This document shows, in pieces, positions 42,737 to 46,272 of a stretch of 46,272 nucleotides of DNA. The DNA comes from Salinibacter altiplanensis (GTDB taxonomy: Bacteria > Bacteroidota > Rhodothermia > Rhodothermales > Salinibacteraceae), in assembly GCF_002894645.1 (NCBI RefSeq), contig NZ_NCQY01000030.1:655943-702214 (forward strand). The letters run 5' to 3'. The notes beneath the pieces are model-generated. The model had not been told where the DNA came from. It made no database searches and saw only the letters and a list, made by a program, of their open reading frames with translations. The translations under genes were made by a program, and so were the position numbers. Numbering within the stretch: the stretch's first letter is position 1; each line of letters opens with the position of its first letter.

Positions 42737-43480
42737 ATGTCCTGGTACGAAGAATGGTTCTGGAGCGACGCGTACACCCGCGTCTACGACCACCGAGACG
42801 ACACGGACGCCGAACGGTTGGTCGACCTGATTGAGCAGAACCTCGCGCCGGCCTCGGGGAGCCACCTCCTCGACATTGGCTGCGGGCGAGGCCGGCACGC
42901 CCGGGCCCTCGCCCGTCGCGACTGGCAGGTGACGGGCCTCGACCTCTCGGAGGACGCCATTGCGGCGGCCCGTTCGCAGGCGGCAGACGAGGGCCTCGAC
43001 GAGACGGTTTCTTTTCAGGTTGGCGACATGCGCACCCCGGTGTGCGACGGGTGTGCAGACGGGGTGATCAACCTGTTTACCTCGTTCGGCTACTTCGACG
43101 CGGACGCCGAGAACGAACGCGCCCTTGCGGCTATGGCAACGGCGCTCCGGCCTGATGGATGGTTCCTCCAAGACTTTCTCAACGCCCCCCAGGTCGCCGC
43201 GTCGCTGGGGGCCTCCGAGTACGAGACCGAGGACGGGCACACCATCCACCAGGACCGCTGGATCGAGGATGGTCGCGTCAACAAACAGATTACCGTCCGC
43301 CGGAACGGGCACACGGAGACCTTTCAGGAGAGTGTGCGCCTGTACACCCTGTCCGACCTGACGGCGATGTACGCACGGGTGGGCCTCGACGTTGTGGACC
43401 TGTTCGGGGACTACGACGGGGGCGACTACGTGCCCGACGAGAGTCCGCGCCTGTTGCTTCACGCCGTCCCGGCATCGTGA
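42737..43480 (+). CDS. Class I SAM-dependent methyltransferase
   Basis: 247 residues. The SAM motif is LLDIGCGRGRHARALAR (about 46-62), acidic loop VTGLDLSEDAI, then VGDMRTPVCDGCADGV and GYFDADAENERALAAM. It matches the broad Ubie/Methyltransf_11/25 group and shows no substrate-specific motif. The N terminus SWYEEWFWSDAYTRVYDHR is typical of a Bacteroidota/Chlorobi subgroup with unknown substrate. ATG start; a 12-base palindrome covers the stop codon region, which I consider chance. Confidence 0.85.
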   Translation: MSWYEEWFWSDAYTRVYDHRDDTDAERLVDLIEQNLAPASGSHLLDIGCGRGRHARALARRDWQVTGLDLSEDAIAAARSQAADEGLDETVSFQVGDMRTPVCDGCADGVINLFTSFGYFDADAENERALAAMATALRPDGWFLQDFLNAPQVAASLGASEYETEDGHTIHQDRWIEDGRVNKQITVRRNGHTETFQESVRLYTLSDLTAMYARVGLDVVDLFGDYDGGDYVPDESPRLLLHAVPAS

Positions 43481-43554
43481 GAAGGCCTTCTGTCGGCGTC
43501 CGGGCAGCCGGATGGCCCACGGAACGCACTGTCCGATTTGTGACCCATTCGGCC

Positions 43555-43568
43555 TGTCCGCCCGGACA
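43555..43568. repeat. 6-base inverted repeat before the dipeptidase
   Basis: TGTCCG-CC-CGGACA in the 172-base gap before the M20 gene. No T-run follows, so it is not a clear terminator. Chance occurrence is likely. Confidence 0.2.
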
Positions 43569-43652
43569 TGCTCTCTCCACTCTCGTATCCTCTCGTTCGC
43601 CGCGCCCCTTCTTTTTCTTTCCAACGACGCCCCACGCAAGTTGACCTCGCCT

Positions 43653-45023
43653 ATGAACACCGCGCTCACCTACGCCGACGCCCACGCCGACCGCTTCGTC
43701 AGCGAGCTCGAAGAGCTTCTCCGCATTCCGTCGGTCAGCACCGATTCCGCCTACGACGACGAGGTGGAACGGGCCGCCGAGTGGCTTGCCGACCACTTCG
43801 ACGCCATTGGGATGGAGCACACCGAGATCATCGAGACCGACGGCCATCCCCTCGTCTACGCCGAGCACATCAGCGACCCTGACAAGCCGACTGTCGTCGT
43901 GTACGGCCACTACGACGTGCAGCCGCCCGACCCCCTGGAGGAATGGTCCACCGACCCCTTCGACCCGACCCGGCACGACGGGGCCCTGTACGCCCGCGGC
44001 GCGTGTGACGATAAGGGGCAGATGTTTATGCACGTCAAGGCCGCCGAGGCCTACCTGTCGGCCGAGGGCGACCTCCCCGTCAACCTCAAGTGCATCATCG
44101 AGGGTGAGGAAGAGACCGGCTCGATGGCCATCGAGACGTACGTCCGTGACCACGGCACCCGGCTCGACGGCGACGTCGTCCTCGTCTCAGACACGGCCAT
44201 GTTTTCGCCGGAGACGCCGTCCATCACGTACGGCCTGCGCGGGCTGGCCTACGCCGAGATCACCCTGGAGGGCCCAAACCGCGACCTCCACTCCGGCAAC
44301 TATGGCGGCGCCGTGGACAACCCGGCCAACGCGCTCAGTCGGCTGATCGCCGGCCTGCACGACGACGATCACCGCATCGCGATCCCTGGATTCTACGAGG
44401 ACGTGCGCGCCCTGACGGCGGCCGAGCGCGACACCTACGCCGACCTTCCGTTCGACGAGGCGGCCTGGCGGGACGCCATTGGCATCGACGATGTGCGGAC
44501 CGAGGGGGACTACACGACGCTCGAATGCCTCTCGGCCCGCCCCACGCTCGACGTGAACGGGATCTGGGGGGGCTACACCGGTGAGGGCGCCAAAACGGTC
44601 CTCCCGTCGCGGGCCCACGCCAAGATTTCGATGCGCCTCGTGCCCGACCAACAGGTGGCGGACATCTACGACAAGCTTGAGGCCCATCTGGAGGCAGCGG
44701 TGCCGGCCACCATGGACCTTTCGGTGCGACGGCTGCACGGGGGCGATCCCGTGCTCGTTGACCGGGCCGCCCCGTCGATGCAGGCCGCGAAGGAGGCCAT
44801 GGGCGAGGTGTGTGGAACCGAGCCGGTCTTTGTGCGCAACGGCGGGTCGATTCCCGTGGTGGCGGACTTTCAGAATCACCTGGGCCTCGACAGCGTGCTC
44901 ATGGGCTTCGGGCTCGACTCCGACGCCATTCACTCTCCCGACGAGCACTTTGGCCTCGACCGCTTTCAGCAGGGCATTCAGGCCATCATCCGCTTCCACG
45001 ACCACTACGCCGCGACGACCTGA
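43653..45023 (+). CDS. M20-family dipeptidase
   Basis: Zinc peptidase acting on dipeptides or short peptides in the cytoplasm. 456 residues from the ATG at 43653; an in-frame stretch upstream is non-coding. Zinc and catalytic residues: VVYGHYDVQPPDPL (H86, D88), RGACDDKG (D119), CIIEGEEETGS (E150-E154), with DLHSGNYGGAVDNP in the dimer domain and RNGGSIPVV near the end. The overall layout is that of the CNDP/DapE-like dipeptidases (carnosinase-type M20A). No signal peptide. Followed by 242 bases before tRNA-Leu. Confidence 0.93.
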   Translation: MNTALTYADAHADRFVSELEELLRIPSVSTDSAYDDEVERAAEWLADHFDAIGMEHTEIIETDGHPLVYAEHISDPDKPTVVVYGHYDVQPPDPLEEWSTDPFDPTRHDGALYARGACDDKGQMFMHVKAAEAYLSAEGDLPVNLKCIIEGEEETGSMAIETYVRDHGTRLDGDVVLVSDTAMFSPETPSITYGLRGLAYAEITLEGPNRDLHSGNYGGAVDNPANALSRLIAGLHDDDHRIAIPGFYEDVRALTAAERDTYADLPFDEAAWRDAIGIDDVRTEGDYTTLECLSARPTLDVNGIWGGYTGEGAKTVLPSRAHAKISMRLVPDQQVADIYDKLEAHLEAAVPATMDLSVRRLHGGDPVLVDRAAPSMQAAKEAMGEVCGTEPVFVRNGGSIPVVADFQNHLGLDSVLMGFGLDSDAIHSPDEHFGLDRFQQGIQAIIRFHDHYAATT

Positions 45024-45215
45024 CTCTCCTGAACAGACGAACACGCCCTGTCCCTCCATTCTCACACTCCTCTGATCGTCCTCCTTGTGGCCCGGACGCC
45101 CCGGGTACAGGTTCCACCACGTGACGACGGCCCCGAGTGCTGTCGGTGCGACTGAGCAACGCCCCCACGGAACCTGAGGGTTGAACTACGAATTGGGAGC
45201 TTTCGGATTGAACAC

Positions 45216-45232
45216 GGACGCGCCGCGCGTCC
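45216..45232. repeat. 7-base hairpin upstream of tRNA-Leu
   Basis: GGACGCG-CCG-CGCGTCC, 33 bases before the tRNA 5' end. It could be in the tRNA leader or be a chance GC stem. No tRNA promoter of the expected type was recognised. Confidence 0.25.
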
Positions 45233-45265
45233 CCCGCCGGTCCAGGAAGGCCTGGCCCCGACGCG

Positions 45266-45349
45266 GCCCGAGTGGCGGAATTGGCAGACGCGACGGATTC
45301 AAAATCCGTTGTCCGCAAGGACGTGAGGGTTCAAGTCCCTCCTCGGGCA
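45266..45349 (+). tRNA. tRNA-Leu (anticodon CAA)
   Basis: 84-base class II tRNA. The 7-base acceptor stem GCCCGAG pairs with CTCGGGC (45342-45348), with A as discriminator. The anticodon stem ACGGA/TCCGT closes loop TTCAAAA, anticodon CAA at 45300-45302, reading UUG. A long variable arm (TGTCCGCAAGGACG) and the T-arm GGTTCAAGT are present. The CCA end is not encoded. It is followed by an integrase gene on the same strand, so its 3' end is a likely attachment site. Confidence 0.95.
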
Positions 45350-45454
45350 CTCCTGTCTTGATCGACGCTGAACAACGCTGGACGTCAGTTCCCTCTGCGG
45401 AAACGACGCTTGATACCGCTTCGTCTCTCGGGAAGTTAGTCATCCAGCCGCTAC

Positions 45455-45478
45455 CTGTGTACAGAGCTGTGTACAGAG
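45455..45478 (+). repeat. Perfect tandem 12-base repeat before the integrase
   Basis: CTGTGTACAGAG occurs twice in tandem (45455-45466 and 45467-45478), 44 bases before the integrase ATG and just after the tRNA. Each contains the palindrome TGTACA. A nearby TGTGACACA (45481-45489) is also self-complementary around its centre. This arrangement fits arm-type sites bound by integrase or an excisionase (inference). Confidence 0.6.
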
Positions 45479-45521
45479 AGTGTGACACAGCAGCTATCGG
45501 TGCCGCAATCCAAGCACCGAC

Positions 45522-46232
45522 ATGGCTTCTCTTTACAAGCGAGACAGCGGCACCTACTACGCTCAGTTCTACGACTCGGAGCGTTCTCCATCCCGCAAGC
45601 GGTTCAGCCTCCGAACGTCCACGAAAAGTACAGCCCGCCGGAAACTGACGGAGTTGGAAGATGCGTTCGTGGAAGGCAAATTTGACCCGTGGGCTAACAG
45701 CGGGCGCAAGACGGACCCTTTCAACTACAACCGACCAGAGGCCAGCCGTAATGCTTCCCTCTCGGATGCAATCGAGCAGTTTGCAGAGGCGAAGCGGAAG
45801 CAGGGACGCTCCGATCGAACCATCAGCACGTACCGCAACCTCTGGGAGCGGTTTACCGACCGATTCCGAGAAGGAACTAAGCTTTCGGGCATCTCGCCTT
45901 CGGACGTTGAGGCGTTCTGCTACGACGACAGCGTAAGCAGTGCCACCCGTCACAAGCGGTACCGTCACCTCCACGCAATCCTCAGCTGGGCAGAGGAAGA
46001 GGGACTGACCACTCAGTCGCCCGTTGAGGACGTATCAGCGCCTCAGAAAGAGAAGAAACTTCCGACCCCGGTACGGAAGGAAGACCTACCAAAGCTCTGC
46101 TCAGCGGTTGCTAAGCGGTACCGTAAGCTCCGGCGGGAACGCAAGTGTCGCCCCCGTCAGATCGTTTGGGTGATCCCAGTTTTCCGGTGGGCCTTCTACA
46201 CTGGAATGCGGGCTACGGAGATAGTGGAGTGA
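45522..46232 (+). CDS. Tyrosine recombinase/integrase, C-terminally truncated
   Basis: 236 residues to a TGA at 46230-46232. N-terminal SLYKRDSGTYYAQFYDSERS resembles the arm-binding domain of tyrosine integrases; the core-binding SAM-like domain is about 85-170 (GRSDRTISTYRNLWERFTDR, then TRHKRYRHLHAILSWAEEEG). The catalytic domain begins FRWAFYTGMRATEI, which holds the first catalytic Arg, then stops. The H-x-x-R and the Tyr nucleophile, which should follow within about 150 residues, are missing. The next 40 bases in frame give no match. So the gene is truncated, or the rest lies past the window after a frameshift or insertion. Base use is more AT-rich: three counted lines are 55-62% GC. 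Confidence 0.8.
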   Translation: MASLYKRDSGTYYAQFYDSERSPSRKRFSLRTSTKSTARRKLTELEDAFVEGKFDPWANSGRKTDPFNYNRPEASRNASLSDAIEQFAEAKRKQGRSDRTISTYRNLWERFTDRFREGTKLSGISPSDVEAFCYDDSVSSATRHKRYRHLHAILSWAEEEGLTTQSPVEDVSAPQKEKKLPTPVRKEDLPKLCSAVAKRYRKLRRERKCRPRQIVWVIPVFRWAFYTGMRATEIVE

Positions 46233-46272
46233 ACCCGATATAACGGACAGGTGACCGCTTTCACACTGCGGC

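Noticed and set aside
43480-43491. AGAAGGCCTTCT, a perfect 12-base palindrome at the methyltransferase stop.
   Set aside because: About 11 such palindromes are expected by chance in 46 kb, and nothing else supports a site.
1-46272. CRISPR arrays, rRNA, transposase genes.
   Set aside because: Not seen on either strand; no repeat-spacer pattern and no transposase motifs.

Overview
The window looks like chromosome from a high-GC, acidic-proteome member of the Bacteroidota/Rhodothermota, most like Salinibacter. The reasons are: high GC (one counted 60-base line of the dipeptidase gene is 67%), Asp/Glu-rich and Arg-over-Lys proteins, Bacteroidota-type gene neighbourhoods, candidate promoters of the TTTG-N19-21-TAnnTTTG kind, and Gln right after the predicted signal-peptidase site in all eight Sec-exported proteins. 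The species is an inference; no rRNA lies here. Coding density is high: about 38 protein genes and one tRNA gene, with only one gene-free gap above 300 bases.

Layout. (1) 8-8742, minus strand: an envelope-biogenesis cluster in the order dxr, rseP, uppS, bamA, two skp/ompH paralogues, panB. (2) 8928-15560, plus strand: a secreted TPR protein, a Tat-exported protein of the family often mislabelled 'asparagine synthetase B', an acyl-CoA thioesterase, a small exported barrel-like protein, an RmlD-type reductase and serS. (3) 15612-18720, minus strand: fbp, a TIGR04282-type glycosyltransferase and a cysteine desulfurase. (4) 18950-20266, plus: murA. (5) 20284-26181, minus: purD, an exported NHL beta-propeller and a 1193-residue probable outer-membrane protein. 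(6) 26285-29329, plus: a barrel-only D15 protein, a GT2-like protein that has lost its catalytic motifs, and a polysaccharide deacetylase.

(7) 29509-39710, all minus: a holin-X-like/YqjE-like and DUF883/YqjD-like pair, adk, a short-chain polyprenyl synthase, ptsH, ptsI, a YqeY protein, CvpA, SbcC and a MerR regulator. (8) 39899-40174 plus: an Nfu N-terminal-domain protein, meeting head-on (2 bases apart) a LuxC-like acyl-CoA reductase homologue whose catalytic Cys is His. (9) 41424-45023, plus: ispH (long form), a methyltransferase and an M20 dipeptidase. (10) 45266-46232: tRNA-Leu(CAA) followed by a tyrosine integrase cut off after its first catalytic Arg, which looks like the left edge of an integrated element.

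How the genes work together: dxr, ispH, the polyprenyl synthase and uppS supply isoprenoids and the undecaprenyl carrier; murA uses the cell-wall route; BamA, Skp and RseP build and police the outer membrane; HPr and EI form a soluble PTS pair with no EII in sight. The most unusual content is a set of enzyme-family proteins that have lost catalytic residues (the GT2-like and LuxC-like proteins), the Tat-exported GATase/ThuA-like protein, a BamA whose beta-signal is followed by a glycine tail, and the tRNA-Leu/integrase junction with a perfect 12-base tandem repeat.
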